Source: AP-15 sp963775875
Lineage (GTDB): Bacteria; Pseudomonadota; Alphaproteobacteria; ATCC43930; CGMCC-115725
Direction: 5' to 3'
Length of the DNA: 64,000 bases
Assembly: GCA_963775875.1 (NCBI GenBank)
Contig: CAVZKP010000016.1
Span: 298,666 to 362,665 of the forward strand
Shown: positions 46,565 to 54,910 of the stretch, piece by piece
Numbering within the stretch: position 1 is the first letter of the stretch
How the letters are laid out: each line of letters starts with the position of its first letter
Made by a program: the position numbers and the translations under genes
Notes under the pieces: generated by a model
The model's database searches: none
Seen by the model: the letters and a program-made list of their open reading frames with translations, nothing else
What the model was told of the DNA's origin: nothing

Positions 46565-47821
46565 ATGAATCTCCAGGAACTCAAACGAAAAACTCCAGCC
46601 GAGCTGTTGGCATTCGCCGAAGAGCTCGAAATCGAGAACGCGTCCTCGCTGCGCAAGCAGGACATGCTGTTCGCCATTCTGAAGCAGCTCGCCGAGAACG
46701 ACGTGCCGATTTCCGGCGACGGCGTGCTCGAAGTGCTGTCCGACGGCTTCGGTTTCCTGCGCTCGCCGGAAGCTAATTACCTGGCTGGACCGGACGACAT
46801 CTATGTCAGCCCGAGCCAGGTGCGGCGCTTTGGCCTGCGCACCGGCGACACCGTCGAGGGCGAGATCCGTTCGCCGCGCGACGGCGAGCGCTATTTCGCC
46901 CTGCTCAAGGTCAGCGGCATCAATTTCGACGAGCCGGACCGGCTGCGCCAGCGGATCAATTTCGACAATCTGACGCCGCTCTACCCGGAAGAGAAGCTGG
47001 CGCTAGAATTCGAGGACCCGTCGCGCCGCGACCTGACGACCCGGGTCATCGATCTGATCACCCCGCTCGGCAAGGGCCAGCGGGCGCTGATCGTGTCGCC
47101 GCCGCGCACCGGCAAGACGGTGATGCTGCAGAACATCGCCCACGCGATCGCGGCGAACCACCCCGAAGTCTACCTGATCGTGCTGTTGATCGACGAGCGC
47201 CCGGAAGAGGTCACCGATATGGCCCGTTCGGTGCGCGGCGAGGTAATCAGCTCGACCTTTGACGAGCCGGCGCAGCGCCACGTCCAGATCGCCGAGATGG
47301 TGATCGAAAAGGCCAAGCGGCTGGTCGAACACAAGCGCGACGTGGTGATCCTGTTGGATTCGATCACCCGTCTCGCCCGCGCCTACAACACCGTTGTTCC
47401 GTCCTCGGGCAAGGTGTTGACCGGCGGCGTCGACGCCAACGCCTTGCAGCGGCCAAAGCGCTTTTTCGGCGCGGCGCGCAATATCGAGGAAGGCGGCTCG
47501 CTGACGATCATCGCCACCGCGCTGATCGACACCGGCTCGCGCATGGACGAGGTGATCTTCGAAGAGTTCAAGGGCACCGGCAATTCGGAAATCGTGCTCG
47601 ACCGCAAGGTCGCCGACAAGCGCACCTTCCCGTCGATCGACATCACCAAATCCGGCACCCGCAAGGAAGAGCTGCTGGTCGACCGCGGCGTGTTGTCGAA
47701 GATGTGGGTGTTGCGCCGGGTGCTGACCCCGATGGGCACCGTCGACGGCCTCGAATTCCTGATCAACAAGCTCAAGGAATCGAAGAGCAACACCGAGTTC
47801 TTCGACGCGATGAACACCTGA
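46565..47821 (+). CDS. rho: Transcription termination factor Rho
   Basis: Hexameric RNA helicase that ends transcription. It has 418 residues: N-terminal helical LKRKTPAELLAFAEELEIENASS, RNA-binding cold-shock-like domain (DGFGFLRSPEANYLAGPDDIYVS), and ATPase domain with P-loop SPPRTGKTVML and VVILLDSITRLARAYNTV. The 208-base leader upstream has TTGATA and TTGACA boxes (46392, 46404) without a clear -10 match. Rho is adjacent to hemJ, as often in alphaproteobacteria. Confidence 0.97.
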   Translation: MNLQELKRKTPAELLAFAEELEIENASSLRKQDMLFAILKQLAENDVPISGDGVLEVLSDGFGFLRSPEANYLAGPDDIYVSPSQVRRFGLRTGDTVEGEIRSPRDGERYFALLKVSGINFDEPDRLRQRINFDNLTPLYPEEKLALEFEDPSRRDLTTRVIDLITPLGKGQRALIVSPPRTGKTVMLQNIAHAIAANHPEVYLIVLLIDERPEEVTDMARSVRGEVISSTFDEPAQRHVQIAEMVIEKAKRLVEHKRDVVILLDSITRLARAYNTVVPSSGKVLTGGVDANALQRPKRFFGAARNIEEGGSLTIIATALIDTGSRMDEVIFEEFKGTGNSEIVLDRKVADKRTFPSIDITKSGTRKEELLVDRGVLSKMWVLRRVLTPMGTVDGLEFLINKLKESKSNTEFFDAMNT

Positions 47822-47882
47822 AATTACGGTCACCCATTTGAGGGGTGAGTGGCCGGAGTGCCTGCGCCTCGGCGGCTGATTG

Positions 47883-48587
47883 CTACTTGGGGGCTGTTTC
47901 GGCGTGCCGCCGGGATGCTGCGGCTTCCTTCAAGACTTGGCTGCGTTCAGCACCGGCGGCATTTCGCTCGCCCAGCCACGGCAGCACCGCGGGAGGAGCC
48001 GTCTCCGGGCGACCAGCATCGAACGGCGGTGCTGGTGCGTATTCGATCTGCAACTGGATCGCCTGTGCTGTCTCCGGCCCGGCAATCTCGGCCACCAGGG
48101 TTAGCGCGAAATCGATGCCGGCGGTAACCCCGCCTCCGGTAACGATGTTGCAGTCGCGCACGACCCGGGCGGTATCGGGGATGCGTCGAACAGCGCGAGC
48201 TGGTCGCGCCACGCCCAATGACTGGCGGTGCGCTTGCCGCGAAGCAAGCCGGCGGCAGCGAGCGCCAGCGATCCCCGGCATACCGATGTCACGAAGCGCG
48301 CCGAGTCGGCCATGCGGCGCAATTCGGCAAGAAAAGCGTCGTCCTGGCTTGCGATGTCGGTGGCGCCATAACCGCCGGGAACACAGATCACGTCGCAGGA
48401 CGGGATGTCGGCGAGCCGCCGCAGCCCGGCGAAGCAGAGCCCGCTGCTCTTCAGCGTGCCGCCCTCGACGCTGGCCACGACCACCTCTGCGCCGGGCAGC
48501 AGCGAAAACACCCGGTGTGGCGCCGTGAAGTCGAGCTGGGTCGCCCCTGGAAACAGGGCGAACACGACGATTATCGGGCGTGCTCAC
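47883..48587 (-). pseudogene. DJ-1/PfpI family protein (isonitrile-hydratase-like), frameshifted
   Basis: Glutamine-amidotransferase-like protein of about 227 residues. It begins VFALFPGATQLDFTAPHRVFS, has the nucleophile-elbow cysteine in FVTSVCRGSLAL, and continues after a frame change near 48182 (one missing base) with IPDTARVVRDCNIVTGGGVTAGIDFALTL. The best start in frame is GTG 48565; a GTG at 48587 in the other frame may be the true start with an additional shift. It faces the rho gene tail to tail. Confidence 0.78.
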
Positions 48588-48607
48588 TCACTCTGCCCTA
48601 CCGTTTG

Positions 48608-49583
48608 TTAAACCGTCAATACCGTCTGGCCGGTCGTCTTGCGGTCCTGGAGGTCGCGATGCGCACGGGCGGCTTCGCGCAACGGGTAGGTCTGGTTGAC
48701 CGCGATCTTGACCGCGCCGCTTCTGCACGACCTCGAACAATTCACGTGCCGCGGTCATTAGATCTTCGCGGCTCGCGGTGTAGGTATTGAATGTCGGCCG
48801 GGTCAGGAACAATGAACCCTTGCCGGCGAGGATGCCGATATCTACCGGTCCGATCGCGCCCGATGACTGGCCGAACGACGCCATCAGCCCGAGCGGCATA
48901 AGGCAATCGAGCGATTTGTAGAATGTGTCCTTGCCGACCGAATCGTAAACAACCGGCAATTTTTTGCCGTTGGTGATTTCGGCGACCCTGGCAACGAAAT
49001 CTTCGCGGCGATAGTTGATTGGGTAGTCGCAGCCGTGTCTGCTTGGCGAGCGCGGCCTTCTCGTCGTCGCCGACGGTGCCGATCACGGTGGCGCCGAGAT
49101 GCTTGGCCCATTGACAGACGATCAGCCCGACCCCGCCGGCCGCGGCATGGATCAGGATCGTCTCGCCGCGTTTGATCGGGTGGGTCCGGCGCACCAGATA
49201 CCACGCGGTCATGCCCTTTAGCATCATCGCCGCCGCTTGGGCATCGGTGATCCCGGCGGGCACCGGGACGAGCCGGTCGGCCGGCATCGCCCGGGCTTCG
49301 CATAGGCGCCGATCGGGCCGCCGGCATAGGCGACGCGGTCGCCGGGTTTGAGCCCGCTGACGCCCGGCCCGACCTCCTCGACAACGCCGGCCGCCTCGGA
49401 GCCGAGCCCGCTCGGCAACGGCATCGGGTAGAGCCCGCTGCGCTGATAGGTGTCGATGTAGTTGAGCCCGACCGCGGTGTGGCGCAGCCGAACTTGCCCC
49501 TGCCCCGGCTTGCCGACCTCCACCTGCTGCCAGGACAGGACTTCGGGGCCGCCGGCCTTGTCGAAACGGATCGCATGAACCAT
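48608..49583 (-). pseudogene. NADPH:quinone oxidoreductase, three frameshifts
   Basis: Zinc-free medium-chain dehydrogenase of 324 residues when corrected. Segments in order: FDKAGGPEVLSWQQVEVG and GLNYIDTYQRSGLYPMPLP; after a missing base near 49300, MPADRLVPVPAGITDAQAAAMMLKGMTAWYL and IHAAAGGVGLIVCQWAK; after an extra base near 49037, GCDYPINYRREDFVARV and VVYDSVGKDTF; after an extra T at 48721-48722, VKIAVNQTYPLREAARAH to the stop. All family blocks are present. Confidence 0.82.
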
Positions 49584-49695
49584 GGCGTTTCCTCTCAGAG
49601 ATCTTGGATTGGGGAGGGACCTTGGATTAGGGAAGCCGAACGATAGCGCCGGTCGGCGCCTCGGTCACGGCTGACAAGCCGCAGACGGCCGGCGC

Positions 49696-50238
49696 TCAAT
49701 GCGAGTAGCCCGCGGCGGCCACGGCAATCCGGATCGAATCAGGCGCGGGGCTCGCGAGATTGTTCGGCGTCGCTCGCAACGCCACGAAGGGCGCTCCGGC
49801 ACCTTCGATCGTCAGAAGCGCGCGTTTCGTCGCCAGCCCGCCGCCGCCGCTGTAGCCGCCGATGCCGCCGCGAGCCAGCACCCGGTGGCACGGGATCATG
49901 ATCGGGATCGGATTACGCCCGCAGGCGCGGCCGACCGCTCGCGGCGCCGAACCGACCTCCATCGCCAATTCGCCATAGCATCGCGTCTGCCCGTAGGGGA
50001 TCCGCTGCATCGCCGCCCATACCCGATGCTCGTGCGCAGAGCCGGCGGGCTTCAACGGCAGATCGAAGCAGCGCAGGCGGCGGTCAAAATAGGCTTCGAG
50101 CTGATGGCGCGCCTCGACCAGGAGCGGATTTTGCTCGCCTTCGGCGGTGTCGGCCCAAGCGATCGCAACGATCGCATCTTCGGCGGCCGCGATGACCAAT
50201 CGCCCGATCGGGCTGTCGATCGCTGTGGAATACAACAT
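49696..50238 (-). CDS. ogt: Methylated-DNA--protein-cysteine methyltransferase
   Basis: Repairs O6-alkylguanine by transferring the alkyl group to its own cysteine. It has 180 residues from ATG 50238. The DNA-binding part RVWAAMQRIPYGQTRCYGELA and the acceptor motif IPCHRVLARGGIGGYSGG are intact. A C-terminal extension of about 30 residues beyond the usual end has no recognisable feature. Confidence 0.93.
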   Translation of the reverse strand: MLYSTAIDSPIGRLVIAAAEDAIVAIAWADTAEGEQNPLLVEARHQLEAYFDRRLRCFDLPLKPAGSAHEHRVWAAMQRIPYGQTRCYGELAMEVGSAPRAVGRACGRNPIPIMIPCHRVLARGGIGGYSGGGGLATKRALLTIEGAGAPFVALRATPNNLASPAPDSIRIAVAAAGYSH

Positions 50239-50279
50239 GGCTGAGCGCTCCCCGAAATCTCCGGTACATAACCAGAACA

Positions 50280-52304
50280 TTAGTGGGTTTCTGACAGGCT
50301 TGCGACCAATGTCTCGGGGTCGGTCAGCGGCAGCGAGCACACCGGTCCGATGCACAGATAGGCGGCGGCGCGACCGTCGACGAGGCCCTTGCCATAGGCC
50401 GGATGATCGGTCGGCAGCTCCTGGCCCGGCGGCAGCGATAGAACCACCCGGTTCGGTAGCGATACGCCGTAGACCGCGCCGGCCAGGGCGTCGAACGCCG
50501 GGTCGCCGCGCTCGCCGACGATCACGATCTGCAACATTGCGGCGAGCAATTCGGCATTATTGAGCAAGGTCGCGAGCGGAAAGAAGTTGCGTGCGAGCTC
50601 GCCGGAAAAGGTCGCCCCGATGGCCTCGGCGCGGCGGCGGTAGTCATCCTCGCCGGTCAGGATGGCGAGCCGCGCCAGCACTCCGACGAGGATGCCGTTG
50701 CCGGCGGGGACGGCTGAGTCGGCGGCAGTCTTGGCGCGGGCGATCAGCGCCTCGGTGTCGTCGGCCGAGAAGAAAAACCCGCCGCCGGCCGGGTCCCAAT
50801 AATGACGGTCGAGGATCGCCAGCCAATTGCGGACCGCGGTGAGTAGGGCGCTGTCCCCGGTCGCTTCCTGCAGAGCCAGCGCGGCGCGGCAGAGGTTGGC
50901 GTAGTCGTCGACACTGGCCGGATGCCGCGCGCGGCCTTCCCGCCAGCTGTGCAACAGGCGTCCGTCCGGGGCGGTCATCTGCTCGCGAACGAAATCGAAT
51001 GCGGTGCGTGCGGTGGCGAGCCAATCCGGCCGCCCGAAAACCAGCCCGGCATTGGCCATCGCCGCAATCATCAGCCCGTTCCAGTCGGCCAGCACCTTGT
51101 CGTCCCAGCCCGGCCGCACTCGCGGCGCGCGTGCCCGAAACAGCAGCTCGCGGCACAGCGCCAGCTCTTGCTCGGTATCCGCATCGGCCAGGGCCGGCGA
51201 ATTCAGCCGGTTGAGGATCGTGTGGCCTTCCCAATTGCCCTGTGGCGTGACATCGTAAAACCGTTTGAACAGCGATGCGCGATCACCGAGCAGCGCGTCG
51301 ATTTCGGCCTCGGACCAGACATAGAATTTGCCTTCCTCGTGCTCGCTGTCGGCGTCGAGGCTGCTGGCGAAACCGCCCTGCGGCGTGCGCATCTCGCGGC
51401 TGACCCAGCCCAGGGTCTCGTCGATCCGCTGTTGGTAGAGCGGGTTCCTGGTCTCCTGCCAGACCAGGGTCAGCAGATCGACCAGCTCGGCATTGTCGTA
51501 GAGCATCTTTTCAAAATGCGGCACCAGCCAGCGCGCATCGGTCGAGTAGCGGGCGAAGCCGCCGCCCAGATGGTCGTAGATGCCGCCCTGGCACATCGCG
51601 TCGAGCGCCTTCAGCACAGCGTCGCGGTAGGGCGTCTGACCCGTCCGCTTCCACGCCCGCCACAACAGTTCGAGAATGCCGCATTGCGGGAATTTGGGGG
51701 CGGTGCCGATGCCGCCATGGATCTGGTCGGTCTCGCGCAGCAGCCGCTCGGCGATCGGGTCGAGCTGTTGGCGGATGATAGCGCCGCCTGGCTGCGGCTG
51801 GCCGAGCCGCTGCAACGCCTCCCGCAGCACCGCCACATTTTTCGCGACATCGGCGCGTTTGCCGGCATAGGCCTCGCTGATCGCCTGGAGCACCTGCGGA
51901 AAGCCCGGCCGGCCCCAGCGCGCATCGGGCGGGAAATAGGTGCCGCCCCAGAACGGCTCGCCCTGGGGCGTCAGGAACATGGTCAATGGCCAGCCGCCCT
52001 GTTCGCCCATCAAGGAGAGCGCGTGCTGGTAGATCTGGTCGAGGTCGGGCCGTTCCTCGCGGTCGACCTTGATGTTGACAAAGAGCCGGTTCATCGCTGC
52101 GGCGATTTCTGGATTTTCAAAACTCTCCCGCGCCATCACATGGCACCAGTGGCAGGCGGCGTAGCCGACCGACAACAGGATCGGCTTGTCGGCGGCTTTG
52201 GCGGCGGCGAGGGCCGCCTGGTTCCAGGCCTGCCAGTGAACCGGGTTGTCCCGGTGCTGGAGAAGGTAGGGGCTGGTCTCCTCGCCAAGGCGGTTGCGGT
52301 CCAT
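50280..52304 (-). CDS. DUF255 thioredoxin-domain protein (YyaL/SPATA20-like)
   Basis: Protein of 674 residues. The N-terminal thioredoxin-like domain begins NRLGEETSPYLLQHRDNPVHW and has CHWCHVM, the family redox motif, then FVNIKVDREERPDLDQIY. The rest is an alpha-toroid similar to N-acylglucosamine 2-epimerase folds (GGGFARYSTDARWLVPHFEKMLYDNA, WNGLMIAAMA). Function poorly known. ATG 52304 gives the usual start. Confidence 0.92.
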   Translation of the reverse strand: MDRNRLGEETSPYLLQHRDNPVHWQAWNQAALAAAKAADKPILLSVGYAACHWCHVMARESFENPEIAAAMNRLFVNIKVDREERPDLDQIYQHALSLMGEQGGWPLTMFLTPQGEPFWGGTYFPPDARWGRPGFPQVLQAISEAYAGKRADVAKNVAVLREALQRLGQPQPGGAIIRQQLDPIAERLLRETDQIHGGIGTAPKFPQCGILELLWRAWKRTGQTPYRDAVLKALDAMCQGGIYDHLGGGFARYSTDARWLVPHFEKMLYDNAELVDLLTLVWQETRNPLYQQRIDETLGWVSREMRTPQGGFASSLDADSEHEEGKFYVWSEAEIDALLGDRASLFKRFYDVTPQGNWEGHTILNRLNSPALADADTEQELALCRELLFRARAPRVRPGWDDKVLADWNGLMIAAMANAGLVFGRPDWLATARTAFDFVREQMTAPDGRLLHSWREGRARHPASVDDYANLCRAALALQEATGDSALLTAVRNWLAILDRHYWDPAGGGFFFSADDTEALIARAKTAADSAVPAGNGILVGVLARLAILTGEDDYRRRAEAIGATFSGELARNFFPLATLLNNAELLAAMLQIVIVGERGDPAFDALAGAVYGVSLPNRVVLSLPPGQELPTDHPAYGKGLVDGRAAAYLCIGPVCSLPLTDPETLVASLSETH

Positions 52305-52451
52305 CGCGGCTCCTGCCGTGCAGATTGTCGGCCGGAGCAGCGGATGCATTTGCCCTCTGCGGCGCGACGGGGTAGGCTTTTCACTCTACTCCCACAACGG
52401 CGGTTTGCGTCATTCGCTCCGCCGTGATCCAGCCACTTCGGAGAAACGCCA

Positions 52452-52823
52452 ATGGCCGACGCACCCGCCGATCCGCCGCCCTTTTATACGCGGCACATCT
52501 TCATGTGCACCAATGTGCGGCCGGAAGGTCATCCCCGGGGCTGCTGCATGGCCCGCGGCGAGGCGGCCGGTGGCGTCGAGAAGGTGCGCGGCTATATGCG
52601 CGAGAAAGCGCGCGCGGCCGGCGTCGAGAACATCCGGCTCAACGCCGCGGGCTGTCTCGACCGCTGCGAATTCGGTCCGAACATGGTCATCTACCCTGAG
52701 GGAGTGTGGTACCGTTACGAAACCACGGCGGATGTCGACGAGATTGTCCAGAAGCATCTGGTCGAGGGCGGCCGGGTCGAGCGGCTGATGCTGCAGCCCG
52801 ACCAGAAGCCGCCGGCGCACTGA
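52452..52823 (+). CDS. Thioredoxin-like [2Fe-2S] ferredoxin
   Basis: Small electron carrier of 123 residues. The N-terminal part has a cysteine in HIFMCTNVRP and GCC twelve residues later; a distal pair lies in AAGCLDRCEFGPNMVIYPEG, fitting the C-X(10-14)-C...C-X3-C cluster site of Aquifex-type ferredoxins. It is followed by a hairpin and mnmE. The redox partner is unknown. Confidence 0.9.
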   Translation: MADAPADPPPFYTRHIFMCTNVRPEGHPRGCCMARGEAAGGVEKVRGYMREKARAAGVENIRLNAAGCLDRCEFGPNMVIYPEGVWYRYETTADVDEIVQKHLVEGGRVERLMLQPDQKPPAH

Positions 52824-52838
52824 TCCGCGCTAACCGGT

Positions 52839-52857
52839 GGCCGGGTTTGACCCGGCC
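52839..52857. repeat. REP-like hairpin after the ferredoxin gene
   Basis: Perfect 7-bp stem GGCCGGG-TTTGA-CCCGGCC. It has no T-run. Its core CCGGGTTTGACCCGG is an inverted relative of the hairpin at 52904-52924, so the two look like a REP pair rather than a terminator. Confidence 0.5.
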
Positions 52858-52875
52858 GCCTAGCTCTGCGCGCAG

Positions 52876-54423
52876 GTGAGTGCCAATAGTCCAAAGCCGC
52901 GAATGCCCGGATCAAATCCGGGCAACGGGCTTGGCGAGGCGCCGCCCAATACCGACACCATCTTTGCACCGGCGACGGCAACCGGACGGGCTGCCATCGC
53001 GGTGATCCGCCTGTCCGGAGCCGATGCCGCGCGGGCGGTCTCGGTGCTCGCCGGGAAAATTCCGCCGCCGCGATATGCCCGTCGACGCCGGCTGGCCGAC
53101 CCGGCGACCGGCGAACCGCTCGACGACGGGCTGGTGCTGTGGTTCCCGGCGCCGAATAGCGCTACCGGCGAGGATGTCGCCGAATTTCATCTGCATGGCG
53201 GCCGCGCCGTGCTCGCCGCTGTTATCGAGGTGCTGACCCGCCTCGGGTTGCGGCTCGCCGAGCCGGGCGAGTTCACCCGCCGCGCGTTTCTGAACGGCAA
53301 GCTCGACCTGACCCAGGCCGAGGCGATCGCCGATCTCGCCGCCGCCGAGACCGAGGCGCAGCGCCGCCAGGCCTTGCGCCAGCTCGACGGCGCTCTCGGC
53401 GATCTTTACCGCGACTGGTCGCGGCGGCTGACCCATATCCTCGCCCATCTCGAAGCCGCGATCGATTTCCCTGACGAGGATCTGCCGCTCGATATCGAAG
53501 ACCGCATCCGTGCCGAGGCCGGCAACCTCGCCGCCGAGATCGACCGCCATCTCGCCGACGGCCGTCGCGGCGAAAGATTGCGCGACGGCATCAGCGTGGC
53601 GATCATCGGCCCGCCCAACGCCGGAAAATCGAGCCTGTTAAACCGGATCGCCCGGCGCGAGGCGGCGATCACCTCGCCCGTTGCCGGCACCACCCGCGAC
53701 ATCGTCGAAGTGGCGATCGATCTGGCGGGCTACCCGGTCCTGCTCGCCGACACCGCCGGGCTGCGCGACAGCGCCGATGCGATCGAACAGGAAGGGCTGC
53801 GCCGCGCCCGCGCCCGCGCCGATGAGGCCGAGATCCGCCTCTTCGTCTTCGACGCCCGCCACCCGGCCGAAGCCGAGGGCGCCGCCGCCTGGCCCGGCCC
53901 GGAGACGATCCTGGTCGCCAACAAGATCGACCTGCTCGGCACGGGCGACACGCCTTCCTGCGCGGGCGCGATTTTTCAGCCGCGGAGGGACCAACCAGAC
54001 CCGGTCATGCCCGGACTTGTTCCGGGCATCCACGCGGTCGGTGTTAGATCCTCGGCCGAAGCCGTGGATAGCCGGGACAAGCCCGGCGATGACGATCAGG
54101 GGTCGACATCAGCGGATTTTCTACATGATGCCTTCCCGATCTCGGCCCTGACCGGTGCCGGCCTCGACCTGCTGCTGGCCGCACTCGCCGCCCGGATCGG
54201 CGAAACCTATCGCAGCGAAGCCCCGGTGCTGACCCGCGCCCGCCATCGCCAAGCGCTCGAAGACGCCGAGAGATCGCTAAACCGCGCGCTCGCCGCCGAT
54301 CTCCCGGAATTGCGGGCCGAAGACCTGCGCCTCGGGCTACGCAGTCTCGGCCTGATTACCGGCATCGTCGATGTCGAGGACCTACTCGATGTAATATTTC
54401 TTGATTTCTGCGTAGGAAAGTAA
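52876..54423 (+). CDS. mnmE: tRNA modification GTPase MnmE with inserted repeat peptide
   Basis: With MnmG it installs carboxymethylaminomethyl groups on wobble uridines. It has 515 residues, longer than usual. The N-terminal folate-binding domain (TIFAPATATGRAAIAVIRLSG), the G domain with G1 GPPNAGKSSL, G3 DTAGLR and G4 NKID, and the C-terminal FCVGK are intact. Between G4 and the G5-like SALTGAGL lies an extra peptide (about residues 357-415) of which residues 377-406 are encoded by a 90-bp palindromic repeat. The start is uncertain: GTG 52876 or ATG 52903, the latter beside another repeat hairpin. Confidence 0.95.
   Translation: MSANSPKPRMPGSNPGNGLGEAPPNTDTIFAPATATGRAAIAVIRLSGADAARAVSVLAGKIPPPRYARRRRLADPATGEPLDDGLVLWFPAPNSATGEDVAEFHLHGGRAVLAAVIEVLTRLGLRLAEPGEFTRRAFLNGKLDLTQAEAIADLAAAETEAQRRQALRQLDGALGDLYRDWSRRLTHILAHLEAAIDFPDEDLPLDIEDRIRAEAGNLAAEIDRHLADGRRGERLRDGISVAIIGPPNAGKSSLLNRIARREAAITSPVAGTTRDIVEVAIDLAGYPVLLADTAGLRDSADAIEQEGLRRARARADEAEIRLFVFDARHPAEAEGAAAWPGPETILVANKIDLLGTGDTPSCAGAIFQPRRDQPDPVMPGLVPGIHAVGVRSSAEAVDSRDKPGDDDQGSTSADFLHDAFPISALTGAGLDLLLAALAARIGETYRSEAPVLTRARHRQALEDAERSLNRALAADLPELRAEDLRLGLRSLGLITGIVDVEDLLDVIFLDFCVGK
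52904..52924. repeat. REP-like hairpin at the 5' end of mnmE
   Basis: Perfect 9-bp stem TGCCCGGAT-CAA-ATCCGGGCA beginning within the in-frame ATG 52903. The encoded MPGSNPG recalls the MPGLVPG peptide of the internal mnmE repeat, so it is probably one half of the same repeat family. Confidence 0.6.
54004..54093. repeat. Palindromic repeat inserted in frame within mnmE
   Basis: Two imperfect inverted arms: left arm 54004-54034, starting GTCATGCCCGGACTTG, and right arm ending 54093, finishing CAAGCCCGGCGATGAC; about 25 of 31 positions pair. The loop is about 28 bases. The 90-bp length keeps the frame and encodes residues 377-406 (VMPGLVPGIH ... DSRDKPGDDD). Sequences of this type recur widely in alphaproteobacterial genomes. 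Confidence 0.82.
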
Positions 54424-54797
54424 GCGTCTGGCCGGGAATAGACTTTCTTGTTCCTGTATTTAATCCGATTATCAGCGCTTTAATCGGAGCATTTACGTCG
54501 ATTAGCACCGCCATATGGGTGGAATACCTCCAGCGGCCGCGGCTTCGTTTGTCGATTGAGACGCCGCCATTGGACGCTTTGTATTCGAAGAGCCATCCCG
54601 CTCAGCATATGAGGACGGTGCGCGTCAAACTCCTCGATAAGCCGTTACCGGCTTGGGTGGGGTGGATGGTGCGCGCACCAGCGTTGCAGTGCCACGCTGC
54701 AATAAGTTTCCATCATCGGGACGGACAGAATGTCTTCGGCAAAATGATAAGCGACCTGGCGCGCACGGATTTTCGCCATGAGTTGGCGGACGACTGA
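54423..54797 (+). pseudogene. Hypothetical membrane-anchored protein fragment
   Basis: Directly after the mnmE stop a frame encodes a hydrophobic anchor (FLVPVFNPIISALIGAFTS) and then LQRPRLRLSIETPP, VKLLDKPLPAWVGWMVRAPA and AAISFHHRDGQNVFGKM, a plausible beta-rich domain, ending at 54797. There is no good start codon before the anchor; GTG 54519 is the first in frame. Base composition is clearly lower in G+C than the neighbours. Probably an acquired, partly lost gene. Confidence 0.45.
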
Positions 54798-54857
54798 GAT
54801 GAAGGCTTGCTCAGACGATAAAATTGTCAAGCTGCATTACCAAACCTTATGGACCGC

Positions 54858-54873
54858 TGTTTCACGTGAAACC
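54858..54873. other. parS centromere-like site
   Basis: TGTTTCACGTGAAACC matches the bacterial parS consensus TGTTTCACGTGAAACA at 15 of 16 positions. It lies 38 bases upstream of mnmG, about 11 kb right of the proposed oriC and 3.3 kb from parB, which binds such sites. Confidence 0.92.
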
Positions 54874-54910
54874 TCGACACGGCTGACGCACCTCCATAAA
54901 GTCCGCCGCC

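Noticed and set aside
47830..47848. Hairpin TCACCC-N7-GGGTGA after rho as a terminator
   Set aside because: Only 6 bp and no T-run on either side; too weak to call.
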